Shown: positions 1-5,165 of the stretch, one piece after another
Numbering within the stretch: the stretch's first letter is position 1
Layout of the letters: the number at the start of each line of letters is the position of its first letter
From: Gammaproteobacteria bacterium RBG_16_57_12
Lineage (GTDB): Bacteria > Pseudomonadota > Gammaproteobacteria > RBG-16-57-12
Direction: 5' to 3'
Assembly (NCBI GenBank): GCA_001801365.1
Contig: MGXL01000013.1
Location: forward strand, 1,713-6,877
DNA length: 5,165 bases
Made by a program: the position numbers and the translations under genes
Notes under the pieces: model-generated
What the model saw: only the letters and a program-made list of their open reading frames with translations
What the model was told of the DNA's origin: nothing
Databases searched by the model: none

Positions 1-122
1 GGCCGGGCCAGGTGCATCCAGGACTGTATCCCCTTGGCGGCCCCAACCAAGGGAAGGGTGCCTAAAACCATGGCGATACACAGGGCGATAATCAGGGCAA
101 ACTGTCCAATCTCAGGTATCAT
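1..122 (-). CDS. ccmF: CcmF, cytochrome c haem lyase subunit (N-terminal 40 codons only)
   Basis: Only the first 40 residues are inside the window; the gene runs off the left edge. The protein begins MIPEIGQFALIIALCIAM, the characteristic CcmF start: a short polar N-terminus leading into the first transmembrane helix, followed by LPLVGAAKG and a tryptophan. CcmF is a large polytopic inner-membrane protein (about 650 residues in the family) that takes haem from holo-CcmE and, with CcmH/CcmI, ligates it to the CxxCH cysteines of apocytochrome c in the periplasm. The start is the ATG at 122, preceded by a strong Shine-Dalgarno sequence. It follows ccmE after 38 bases, the position ccmF usually holds in System I operons. 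The WWD motif and haem-ligand histidines of CcmF lie outside the window and cannot be checked. Confidence 0.93.
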   Translation of the reverse strand, partial: MIPEIGQFALIIALCIAMVLGTLPLVGAAKGIQSWMHLAR

Positions 123-124
123 GT

Positions 125-135
125 CCCCTCACCTC
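125..135 (-). promoter_or_regulatory. Strong ribosome binding site of ccmF
   Basis: On the minus strand this reads GAGGTGAGGGG. It contains GAGGTGA, which matches the anti-Shine-Dalgarno tail of 16S rRNA, six bases before the ccmF ATG at 122. It is the strongest ribosome binding site in the downstream operon. It lies in the operon's only sizeable intergenic gap, so ccmF translation probably starts independently rather than by coupling to ccmE. Confidence 0.75.
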
Positions 136-160
136 TCTCAGTTAACTGCTATCAGGATCG

Positions 161-613
161 TTAGTTTTTGACTGGCGCGGATGCTTCGCCGCCCTGCTTG
201 GCTTTCTCCAGGGCATCCGCCACTTCAGGCGGCATATAGGTTTCATCATGCTTGGCCAGTACTTCTTCGGCAAGGAATACTTCGGCATCAAGACGGCCTA
301 CGGCAACCACCCCCTGCCCCTCGGTGAACAGGTCGGGCAGTATGCCGGTGTAGATCACAGGAATTTCCTGAGCGCCGTCGGTTACGACAAAATGCACGGT
401 CAGGCCGTCATCCTCGCGTTTTAGCGAACCTTCCAGGACCAGCCCGCCAAGACGGAAATTTCTGTCTCGAGGAACCTCGCCCACCTTGATTTGCGACGGA
501 CTGATGAAATACATCATGTTGCTATTGAACGCCTTCATGACAAAGGTCGCCGCAATGGCCAGCCCTGCCAGGCCAACCGCTATAAATATCATTCGCTTCT
601 GTCTTGCCTTCAT
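161..613 (-). CDS. ccmE: CcmE, periplasmic haem chaperone
   Basis: 150 residues, normal for the family. Residues 1-7 are basic and cytoplasmic, and about 8-26 form the single membrane anchor. The rest is the periplasmic OB-fold domain, including SPSQIKVGEVPRDRNFRLGG at about 38-57. The diagnostic motif LAKHDETYMPPE is present: His122 is the expected covalent haem attachment residue and Tyr126 the expected axial ligand, equivalent to His130 and Tyr134 of the E. coli protein. CcmE receives haem from CcmC/CcmD, is released by CcmAB-driven ATP hydrolysis, and hands haem to CcmF. The ATG at 613 directly abuts the ccmD stop (TAAATG), with GGAG at 620-623 six bases upstream, inside the end of ccmD. 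Translation is probably coupled to ccmD. The hydrophilic C-terminal tail after residue 130 is variable in the family. Confidence 0.98.
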   Translation of the reverse strand: MKARQKRMIFIAVGLAGLAIAATFVMKAFNSNMMYFISPSQIKVGEVPRDRNFRLGGLVLEGSLKREDDGLTVHFVVTDGAQEIPVIYTGILPDLFTEGQGVVAVGRLDAEVFLAEEVLAKHDETYMPPEVADALEKAKQGGEASAPVKN

Positions 614-796
614 TTATTTCTCCAATGTGGTGTCGAGCCGGGCCAGGCGGGCCAAGCGCTTACGCACCACCTGCCGTTTGCGGCGCACCAGTAATATCTC
701 GATAGCCAGGAACAATGCCGTCACCCCGTATGAGCTCCAGACATAGAATCCATGCTTGCCCATCTGGATAAAATCCGAAAAACTTTCCCAGTTCAT
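614..796 (-). CDS. ccmD: CcmD, small haem exporter adaptor protein
   Basis: 60 residues: MNWESFSDFIQMGKHGFYVW at the N-terminus, one transmembrane helix at about residues 17-37, then a highly basic cytoplasmic tail (RRKRQVVRKRLARLARL). The GKHGFYVWSSYGVT segment is the conserved core of CcmD, with its aromatic W/Y pattern. CcmD binds CcmC and CcmE and is needed to release holo-CcmE from the CcmABCD complex. The open frame extends upstream to an ATG at 1000, but that part lies entirely inside ccmC. The start at 796 is chosen because its ATG overlaps the ccmC stop as ATGA, giving a family-typical protein and translational coupling. The stop (614-616) is immediately followed by the ccmE ATG. Confidence 0.95.
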   Translation of the reverse strand: MNWESFSDFIQMGKHGFYVWSSYGVTALFLAIEILLVRRKRQVVRKRLARLARLDTTLEK

Positions 797-1563
797 GCTG
801 TTCGGCTCACTTCTTCGACCACCCAGACCGCTTCCCGTTCCCTCTCCAGGATATCCGTGCGCACCCGCGCCAATACTACGGCGATGGTGTACATCCAGAA
901 GGCAAAGGCCATGACGGCCATGGCAGTTAACATAATGGAGGCCATTTTCGGTGACTCTGTCACACTCACCGAGGCCCCCTGGTGCAGGGTATTCCACCAT
1001 TTTACCGAGTAATAGATTATGGGAACATTAATCACCCCGACCAGGGCCAGCAGCCCGCTGGCACGCGCCGCCCGGCGGGGATCATCGATTGCGGCACGCA
1101 GGGAGATGAATCCCAGATAGAGGAATAACAGGATCAATTCCGAAGTCAGGCGGGCATCCCACACCCAATACGCCCCCCAGGTCGGCCGTCCCCAGAAGGC
1201 CCCGGTCCACAGGGCCAGAAAGGTGAAAATCGCCCCCGTCGGGGCAAGCGCCCCCGCCATCATATCGGACAGCTTGATATTCCAGATCAGGCCGATGGCG
1301 GCATAACATGCCATTACGATATAGATAAACATGGACATCCAGGCGGCCGGCACATGGATGAACATGATGCGATAACTTTCGCCCTGCTTGTAATCCGTCG
1401 GCGCCACAAAGAAACTGATATACAAGCCGATCAGCGTGAAAATAATCGCCAAGGCCGTGAACCAGGGGATCATCTTGCCGGCCAGGGGATAAAAATTACG
1501 CGGATTGGCGAATTTCAGCCAGGGAAGCGATTTTTCTGCCGAAGTTGCATATTCTGCGGACAT
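793..1563 (-). CDS. ccmC: CcmC, haem delivery protein (WWD family)
   Basis: 256 residues, close to the E. coli length, with about six transmembrane helices (roughly 34-56, 66-90, 103-122, 139-157, 166-184, 205-230). The tryptophan-rich WWD motif, WGRPTWGAYWVWD, lies at 124-136 in the third periplasmic region. His70 (FIHVPAAW) and His194 (NTLHQG) match the two conserved periplasmic histidines that act as axial haem ligands (His60 and His184 in E. coli). CcmC binds haem at the periplasmic face and promotes its covalent attachment to CcmE with the help of CcmD. The start at 1563 has GGAG at 1573-1576, inside the last codons of ccmB, nine bases upstream. The stop overlaps the ccmD start by four bases. 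The arginine-rich loop around 160-167 (DDPRRAAR) is the usual cytoplasmic loop. Confidence 0.98.
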   Translation of the reverse strand: MSAEYATSAEKSLPWLKFANPRNFYPLAGKMIPWFTALAIIFTLIGLYISFFVAPTDYKQGESYRIMFIHVPAAWMSMFIYIVMACYAAIGLIWNIKLSDMMAGALAPTGAIFTFLALWTGAFWGRPTWGAYWVWDARLTSELILLFLYLGFISLRAAIDDPRRAARASGLLALVGVINVPIIYYSVKWWNTLHQGASVSVTESPKMASIMLTAMAVMAFAFWMYTIAVVLARVRTDILEREREAVWVVEEVSRTA

Positions 1564-1569
1564 TACCCA

Positions 1570-2244
1570 TTACTCCATCATAATTCGCAGGGCAGCCGCC
1601 GCTGCCCAAGGGGCGAAACACAACGCCAACACCAAAAAGGCGGCCAATAAAGATACTTGGGCATCCGCGTCAAAACCAGAACCGACCGCATCCACCGCCC
1701 CGGTGGCAAAGATCAGCACGGGCACATACAGCGGCAGTATCAGCAGGGACAACAGCACCCCGCCCCCCCGCACGCCCAGCGTCAGGGCCGCGCCGATGGC
1801 GCCAATCAGGCTCAACACCGGCGTCCCCAACAGCAGGGTTAACATCAACATTTTCAATGGGTCGCCAGCCAGCCCCAGCTGCATCCCCAGCAAGGGCGAA
1901 ATCAGCACCAGGGGCACACCGCTCAGTAGCCAGTGGGCAAATATCTTGCTGAAGACCACAAGCGACAGGGGCTGTGGGGCGATCAACATCTGCTCCAGGG
2001 TACCGTCACGGAAATCATCCGAGAACAGCCTGCTCAGGGACAGCATGTTGGCCAGCAGGGCAGCCACCCAGATCACCCCGGGGGCGATCCCCTGCAAGAC
2101 ACTCAACTGCGGGCTGACCCCCAGCGGAAACAGGCTCACCACGATGACGAAAAATATCAGTGACGTCAGCACGTCCTGGGGACGGCGCAAGGCGAGGGTG
2201 AGTTCCCGCTGCAACATGCCCCGCCACATTGAAAATAAGCTCAT
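1570..2244 (-). CDS. ccmB: CcmB, membrane subunit of the CcmABCD ABC transporter
   Basis: 224 residues with six predicted membrane helices (about 24-43, 52-70, 99-120, 131-157, 161-182, 197-220), the CcmB architecture. The conserved cytoplasmic motif FSDDFRDGTLEQ lies at 74-85, and the N-terminal amphipathic RELTLALRRP segment is typical. CcmB pairs with the ATPase CcmA and docks CcmC; ATP hydrolysis is needed to release haem-loaded CcmE. Haem itself is no longer thought to be its substrate. The annotated ATG at 2244 is three bases after the ccmA stop and has only a weak ribosome site. A second in-frame ATG at 2229 (residue 6, MWRGML) would align better with the short N-terminus of E. coli CcmB, so the true start is uncertain by five codons. 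A glycine run at 160-162 is encoded by a G7 tract. Confidence 0.97.
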   Translation of the reverse strand: MSLFSMWRGMLQRELTLALRRPQDVLTSLIFFVIVVSLFPLGVSPQLSVLQGIAPGVIWVAALLANMLSLSRLFSDDFRDGTLEQMLIAPQPLSLVVFSKIFAHWLLSGVPLVLISPLLGMQLGLAGDPLKMLMLTLLLGTPVLSLIGAIGAALTLGVRGGGVLLSLLILPLYVPVLIFATGAVDAVGSGFDADAQVSLLAAFLVLALCFAPWAAAAALRIMME

Positions 2245-2247
2245 CCG

Positions 2248-2862
2248 CTAAGCCGCCAGATTCAACTGCCGGACCACGCCTTCGATCTCGACATCCTGGT
2301 GAGTGGTGAGCACCACCATCCCGCCACTATTGAGATGGCCGGCGATTACCTCCTGCAGCAGGCCAATCGCCGCCACATCCAGGGCGGTATAGGGTTCGTC
2401 CAGGACCCAGAGCCGGGTGGTATTCAACAACAGCCTGGCCAGGGCCACACGGCGTTTCTGTCCCTGGGATAACACCTTGGCGGGTAACTCCTCACGCCCC
2501 CTCAAACCGATGCGCCTCAGCGCCTCATAAATGGCATCCTCATCGGCTTCCTGTTGCGACAGCTTCGCCGCAAAGTACAGGGTCTCGACCGCGGTCAGCT
2601 CATCCTTGACCCCGTTGAGGTGGCCGATATAGGTCAATTCCCGATAATACTCATCCGCGAGTGCATCGATCGCCTCGCCCCGCCATAACACCTTTCCTTG
2701 CGAAGGTTGCGACAAACCACACAAGGTGCGTAACAGGGTGGTCTTGCCGCTGCCGTTGGGCCCCTTGACATGCAGAAGCTCTCCGGGGCTGACCACAAAA
2801 TTGAGAGCGCTAAATAAGCGGTGGTCCCCCCGGACACATTCAAGGTTATGGATTTCCAGCAT
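2248..2862 (-). CDS. ccmA: CcmA, ATPase of the haem-chaperone release transporter
   Basis: 204 residues, a compact single ABC domain typical of CcmA. Walker A GPNGSGKT is at 34-41, the family-specific IGHLNGVKDELTAVE (replacing a normal Q-loop) at 79-93, the signature LSQGQKRR at 131-138, Walker B LWVLDEP at 151-157, the D-loop ALD at 160-162 and the switch histidine His188 (TTHQD). It powers the CcmABCD complex that frees holo-CcmE for CcmF. The ATG at 2862 is the only reasonable start, since an in-frame TGA lies four codons upstream. No clear Shine-Dalgarno sequence precedes it, which is unusual for the first gene of an operon. The stop TAG is followed after one codon by the ccmB ATG in the same frame. 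Confidence 0.98.
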   Translation of the reverse strand: MLEIHNLECVRGDHRLFSALNFVVSPGELLHVKGPNGSGKTTLLRTLCGLSQPSQGKVLWRGEAIDALADEYYRELTYIGHLNGVKDELTAVETLYFAAKLSQQEADEDAIYEALRRIGLRGREELPAKVLSQGQKRRVALARLLLNTTRLWVLDEPYTALDVAAIGLLQEVIAGHLNSGGMVVLTTHQDVEIEGVVRQLNLAA

Positions 2863-2966
2863 GTCAAAGGTTCATTCAGTCTTATTCAACCGGATAAAGT
2901 GGGGAAGTTTATCATCAAAACAAACACATACGCCAGCCGTCCATTGAGCGGCATCCGGGAGGCTGC
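2863..2966 (-). promoter_or_regulatory. Inter-module gap, possible promoter of the ccmA-F operon
   Basis: This 104-base gap is the largest noncoding stretch in the window and separates the tlpA-like gene from ccmA. It is more AT-rich than the flanking genes, mainly at 2880-2930. On the minus strand a GATAAA element (2908-2913) matches four of six bases of a -10 box, but the hexamer 17 bases upstream (CTGGCG) is a poor -35. A promoter is therefore only a possibility, suggested by position and composition. A short imperfect hairpin (2936-2952) has no adjacent U run, so there is no convincing terminator and read-through from the upstream genes into ccmA is plausible. No FNR-like or other regulator site was recognised. 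Confidence 0.25.
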
Positions 2967-3509
2967 CTAACCTCTTTGTCTTGAATATGATTGGAGTTTT
3001 TCCAGGATTTCAGAACTGTCCCACTCCCTTTCCCCAAAAACAAAATCCTTCAATTTGCCATCCGGCCCGATAATAAAGGTGGAAGGCAGCACGCTGCCAC
3101 CCAGGTTGTCGCGAAATGTCACGCCGCCCTCGTCCAGGAGATTGGCAAAATGGATCTGCTGCTCGAGCAGAAATTCCTTTACCAGATGCTGGTCGCTATC
3201 CACGGACACCCCCAGAACGGTGTAGTGCTCAGGGTCCAGTTGTGCCGCCAGGCGCTGCAGGCTCGGCATCTCTTTACGACAGGGACCGCACCAGGTCGCC
3301 CAGAAATTGACCACATATACCTTGCCCGACTGATCAGGGAATGAGTGTAATACTCCGTCAGCGGTGCCAGGCAACTGCAGGACAGGAAACGGCTCATCGG
3401 CCTTGATGGCGGAATGATTATACTGCCCACCCTTGTCACACCCGGTAACCGGCAACCAACTTGACAAAAATAGCAGGCATACTCCTGCTGCCCTACCACG
3501 TCTCATCAT
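2967..3509 (-). CDS. TlpA/ResA-family thiol-disulfide oxidoreductase, predicted lipoprotein
   Basis: 180 residues. The N-terminus has basic residues (MMRRGR), a hydrophobic stretch at about 8-20 and a lipobox VTGC ending at Cys24, so a lipid-anchored periplasmic protein is predicted. Asp25 follows the cysteine; Asp at +2 is the classic inner-membrane retention signal in gammaproteobacteria. The thioredoxin-like domain spans about 38-176, with active site WCGPC at 73-77, Glu80 (RKEMP) and a likely cis-proline at Pro142 (VLPST). This pattern fits TlpA/ResA/CcsX proteins, which reduce apocytochrome CxxCH disulfides. It lacks the GVxGxPETF motif typical of CcmG/DsbE, so it is probably not the System I reductase. 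ATGs at 3509 and 3506 both fit. It lies three bases after the TPR gene. A general periplasmic reductase role outside cytochrome maturation cannot be excluded. Confidence 0.9.
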   Translation of the reverse strand: MMRRGRAAGVCLLFLSSWLPVTGCDKGGQYNHSAIKADEPFPVLQLPGTADGVLHSFPDQSGKVYVVNFWATWCGPCRKEMPSLQRLAAQLDPEHYTVLGVSVDSDQHLVKEFLLEQQIHFANLLDEGGVTFRDNLGGSVLPSTFIIGPDGKLKDFVFGEREWDSSEILEKLQSYSRQRG

Positions 3510-3512
3510 TGG

Positions 3513-4193
3513 CTATTGCTTACCTCCCGCTGCCTGTGGTGTTTTCACCCGATCCCGATCTGCAAAACTTGCCACGCCTGCTGTGGGCGCAGGGGGTGAT
3601 CGCCCCAGTTTCTGCTCCCATTCCCACAAGGCGGCCCGCGCCTTGCGCAAATAGGGATCGTTCACCTGCTCCTCCATCGGCTTGGGGTCACTCAGATGGA
3701 TATAGGTGCGCATGGCCCCCATGGCGCCCTCATAATCCTGTAGCCCCCCCAGGGCCATACCCAGACCATAATAGGCGGTGGCCAGATTGGGACGCAGCTC
3801 GATGGCGGTGGCAAAGAAATCCCCCGCGGCGCCATACTCCTCCAGGCCCAGCAAGGCATAGCCCATATTCGAATGTGCTTCCGGTAAACGAGGCGACAGC
3901 TCCAGGACCTTGTGAAAGGCGGTAAGTGCATGCTCGTAATCCTTGGCATGCAGCATCATCACGCCCTGCTGGAAACGAACCTGTACCTCAGCCATCCTGG
4001 CCTGCTGAACATGCCTGGCCGGCTCCGCCATGGGGTTGACCCAACGTTCCTTGCCGCCAATCGGCGCCCAGGATGGCAGCGCGATATCCGAAGCGCGCCA
4101 ATGAGCAACGAACGAACTCAACAGCGCTATAACCGCGGCCAGCGACAGTGTCACCACCAGACTTTCATAATCTTCTTTCTTGACGACGTTCAT
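3513..4193 (-). CDS. Membrane-anchored TPR protein, putative cytochrome c assembly factor
   Basis: 226 residues. A charged N-terminus (MNVVKKEDYE) precedes one hydrophobic helix at about 12-31, so the bulk is probably periplasmic. Three tetratricopeptide repeats follow at roughly 69-102, 103-136 and 137-170, recognisable from A-x-x-x-F/Y and P spacing (for example DYEHALTAFHKVLELSP and EAHSNMGYALLGLEEYGAA). The tail from about 198 is Pro/Ala-rich and low in complexity. The ATG overlaps the stop of the CcsA-like gene (ATGA), and AAAGG lies six bases upstream. TPR domains serve as apocytochrome chaperones in CcmI/CycH and NrfG, so a similar role alongside the neighbouring CcsA-like protein is a reasonable inference. 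The sequence is not clearly CcmI or NrfG, and the function is not proven. Confidence 0.85.
   Translation of the reverse strand: MNVVKKEDYESLVVTLSLAAVIALLSSFVAHWRASDIALPSWAPIGGKERWVNPMAEPARHVQQARMAEVQVRFQQGVMMLHAKDYEHALTAFHKVLELSPRLPEAHSNMGYALLGLEEYGAAGDFFATAIELRPNLATAYYGLGMALGGLQDYEGAMGAMRTYIHLSDPKPMEEQVNDPYLRKARAALWEWEQKLGRSPPAPTAGVASFADRDRVKTPQAAGGKQ
3523..3528 (-). promoter_or_regulatory. Ribosome binding site candidate of the tlpA-like gene
   Basis: The minus strand reads GGGAGG here, inside the last codons of the TPR gene. It is an excellent Shine-Dalgarno match but sits 13 bases from the first candidate ATG (3509) and 16 from the second (3506), longer than usual. No closer start codon exists in frame, because the TPR stop is in the same frame one codon before the ATG. 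Termination-reinitiation coupling with the TPR gene may compensate for the spacing. Confidence 0.5.
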
Positions 4194-5080
4194 ACCACAC
4201 CTTTGTGTATTGCCTGACTGAGATAGGGGGTGCCGAAATAGGTAATAAAGGCAAAAGCAAATAACCCCGCTATCACCAGGCTGCTCACCCAGATCGGTAT
4301 TCTATAGGCGAGACGCAAATGGATAAACAGGCCGATCGCCAGCCAGTTGAGAAAAGATGATGTCTCCAGGGCATCCCATGCCCAGTAGCGACCCCAGGCA
4401 TCCTGCGCCCAAACCGCCCCGGCAATCAGCATGAAGCTGTCGAAGATCAGGGCCAGCATCATGAACCGCAGCGCGATGCGGTCAAGCACTTCATCGGAGG
4501 GCGCCATCCTGAACAGGGATGCCAGGGCGGGAATACGCCTGGAGAGGATCACACCGGCCAGCCCGGTTGCCACCATCAGCGCGGCCAGAAATATCTTCCC
4601 CAGGCCAACATGCACCCACTTCCAGTCGTTATAATAGGTCTGGGGATAAAAGCCCGGCTTAGGCTCCAAGATCAAAATCCAGGAGCCCAATACCCACATC
4701 AGCACCAGAACCACCACGGCAATCGAGCGCAGTTTTGGCGAGCGCCAGTAAACCACGGCAAAAAATAATCCCAGGCTCCACAACTGACTCATCATCAGCT
4801 CGAACATGCTCACAAATGGCCCATGGCCCAATCGCACCCACCGCTGAGCAATCGCTATCGACAACAATGCTACGCCAAGCAGCAGAAATACCAATACCAT
4901 CTTTTCCAGACGCGGGGCATAAGTACTGGCTTTGGTTATCCCGGTCACATTACCAACTGGTCTTGGCATCACAGTCAGAATGGATGCCAGCATTGCAGCG
5001 GCATAGGCGGCAAGACCAGCCCATAACCAGGGCAACTCCAGGGCATCCGACAGCAGTGAGAGATCATCATTACCGTACAT
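4190..5080 (-). CDS. ccsA: CcsA/ResC-family cytochrome c assembly membrane protein
   Basis: 296 residues with about eight transmembrane helices (roughly 17-38, 62-79, 91-111, 119-138, 155-178, 207-226, 242-258, 262-283), the layout of CcsA/ResC. The WWD haem-handling motif WAQDAWGRYWAWD is at 224-236. Candidate haem-ligand histidines are His157 (WVHVGLGK) before the WWD loop and His292 near the C-terminus, where typical CcsA proteins have HSY. His86 (RLGHGPFVSMFE) and His254 (FIHLRL) are also at family-conserved places. In System II, CcsA and ResB export haem and ligate it to apocytochrome. After the WWD motif the usual DPKETW is replaced by DALETSSF, which is atypical. The ATG at 5080 lies nine bases after the upstream gene's stop. 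The symbol is by family only; a specialised paralogue is possible. Confidence 0.88.
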   Translation of the reverse strand: MYGNDDLSLLSDALELPWLWAGLAAYAAAMLASILTVMPRPVGNVTGITKASTYAPRLEKMVLVFLLLGVALLSIAIAQRWVRLGHGPFVSMFELMMSQLWSLGLFFAVVYWRSPKLRSIAVVVLVLMWVLGSWILILEPKPGFYPQTYYNDWKWVHVGLGKIFLAALMVATGLAGVILSRRIPALASLFRMAPSDEVLDRIALRFMMLALIFDSFMLIAGAVWAQDAWGRYWAWDALETSSFLNWLAIGLFIHLRLAYRIPIWVSSLVIAGLFAFAFITYFGTPYLSQAIHKGVV

Positions 5081-5089
5081 CGGGGCTCT

Positions 5090-5165
5090 TTACTCCACTC
5101 TATCGCTATCCAAAGAGGTCATGACTTCCATTTTCTGCCAGAGATACCAACCTAAACCCAAGACG
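5090..5165 (-). CDS. C-terminal end of an unidentified membrane protein, possibly ResB
   Basis: Only the last 24 codons and the TAA stop (5090-5092) are in the window. The peptide reads VLGLGWYLWQKMEVMTSLDS followed by DRVE: a short hydrophobic, aromatic segment that could be the end of a final transmembrane helix, then a polar acidic tail of about 14 residues. It is tightly linked to the CcsA-like gene (nine bases between stop and start), so the two are probably co-transcribed. ResB/CcsB commonly precedes CcsA and ends soon after a last membrane helix, so ResB is the favoured guess. There is no diagnostic motif in so short a piece, and any membrane protein or membrane-anchored cytochrome would also fit. 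Confidence 0.6.
   Translation of the reverse strand, partial: VLGLGWYLWQKMEVMTSLDSDRVE

Noticed and set aside
139..148. Perfect 10-base palindrome CAGTTAACTG between ccmE and ccmF
   Set aside because: It is too short to be a terminator or a confident operator, has no U run, and matches no regulator site I can name; probably chance.
797..1000. Upstream extension of the ccmD frame to an ATG at 1000 (128 codons in all)
   Set aside because: The extra 68 residues lie inside ccmC and look like out-of-frame sequence; CcmD is normally about 60 residues and its ATG at 796 overlaps the ccmC stop.
1763..1769. Run of seven C (G7 on the coding strand) within ccmB, considered as a phase-variable tract
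   Set aside because: It is short, encodes an ordinary glycine run, the gene is intact, and CcmB is not a surface-exposed phase-variable type of protein.
1505..2251. Long plus-strand open frame of 248 codons opposite ccmB and the start of ccmC
   Set aside because: It is antisense to a clearly recognised CcmB, has a low-complexity Ser/Thr/Pro/Arg composition, no recognisable domain and no ribosome site; it is a shadow of the GC-rich coding strand.
2917..2952. Possible terminator after the tlpA-like gene: GCCG/CGGC hairpin with a U-rich stretch downstream on the minus strand
   Set aside because: The stem has only four clean base pairs plus an A-C mismatch, and the U-rich stretch is interrupted and begins several bases away.
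3461..3925. Plus-strand open frame of 154 codons opposite the TPR gene
   Set aside because: It is a Pro/Arg/Trp-rich translation typical of antisense GC-rich sequence, overlapping a TPR gene with clear repeats.
4735..5124. Plus-strand open frame of 129 codons opposite the start of the CcsA-like gene
   Set aside because: It is antisense to a well-supported membrane protein gene, with no recognisable domain and no ribosome site.

Overview
This window is a densely packed cytochrome c biogenesis locus in which every gene lies on the minus strand, so transcription runs from position 5165 down to 1. The base composition is moderately GC-rich. The style of the Ccm proteins (ccmABCDEF order, a 60-residue CcmD, a gammaproteobacterial-type CcmA and CcmB) suggests a gammaproteobacterium that makes membrane-bound and periplasmic c-type cytochromes. 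The species cannot be named from this sequence.

Upstream module (5165 to 2967). It begins with the last 24 codons of an unidentified gene ending in a hydrophobic stretch, possibly resB. A CcsA/ResC-type haem-handling membrane protein follows, with a WWD motif. Next come a membrane-anchored TPR protein that overlaps the CcsA gene by 4 bases, and a TlpA/ResA-type thioredoxin lipoprotein with a WCGPC active site. This set resembles System II (Ccs/Res) cytochrome c maturation with an added TPR subunit.

A 104-base gap (2863-2966) with no clear terminator separates this module from the next. It may hold a weak promoter.

Downstream module (2862 to 1). This is System I: ccmA (ABC ATPase), ccmB (permease), ccmC (haem-delivery WWD protein), ccmD (small membrane adaptor), ccmE (haem chaperone) and the first 40 codons of ccmF (haem lyase). 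These genes are joined by 0-6 base gaps or a 4-base overlap, except for a 38-base gap before ccmF, which has its own strong Shine-Dalgarno sequence.

Working together, CcmC and CcmD load periplasmic haem onto His122 of CcmE. CcmAB uses ATP to release holo-CcmE, and CcmF attaches the haem to apocytochrome. The upstream module could be a second, possibly specialised, haem ligation route (CcsA), with the TPR protein handling apocytochrome and the TlpA-like lipoprotein reducing CxxCH thiols. The main point of interest is that System I and System II-type components sit head-to-tail on one strand. No mobile element, tRNA, rRNA or CRISPR array was seen, and no gene looks broken.
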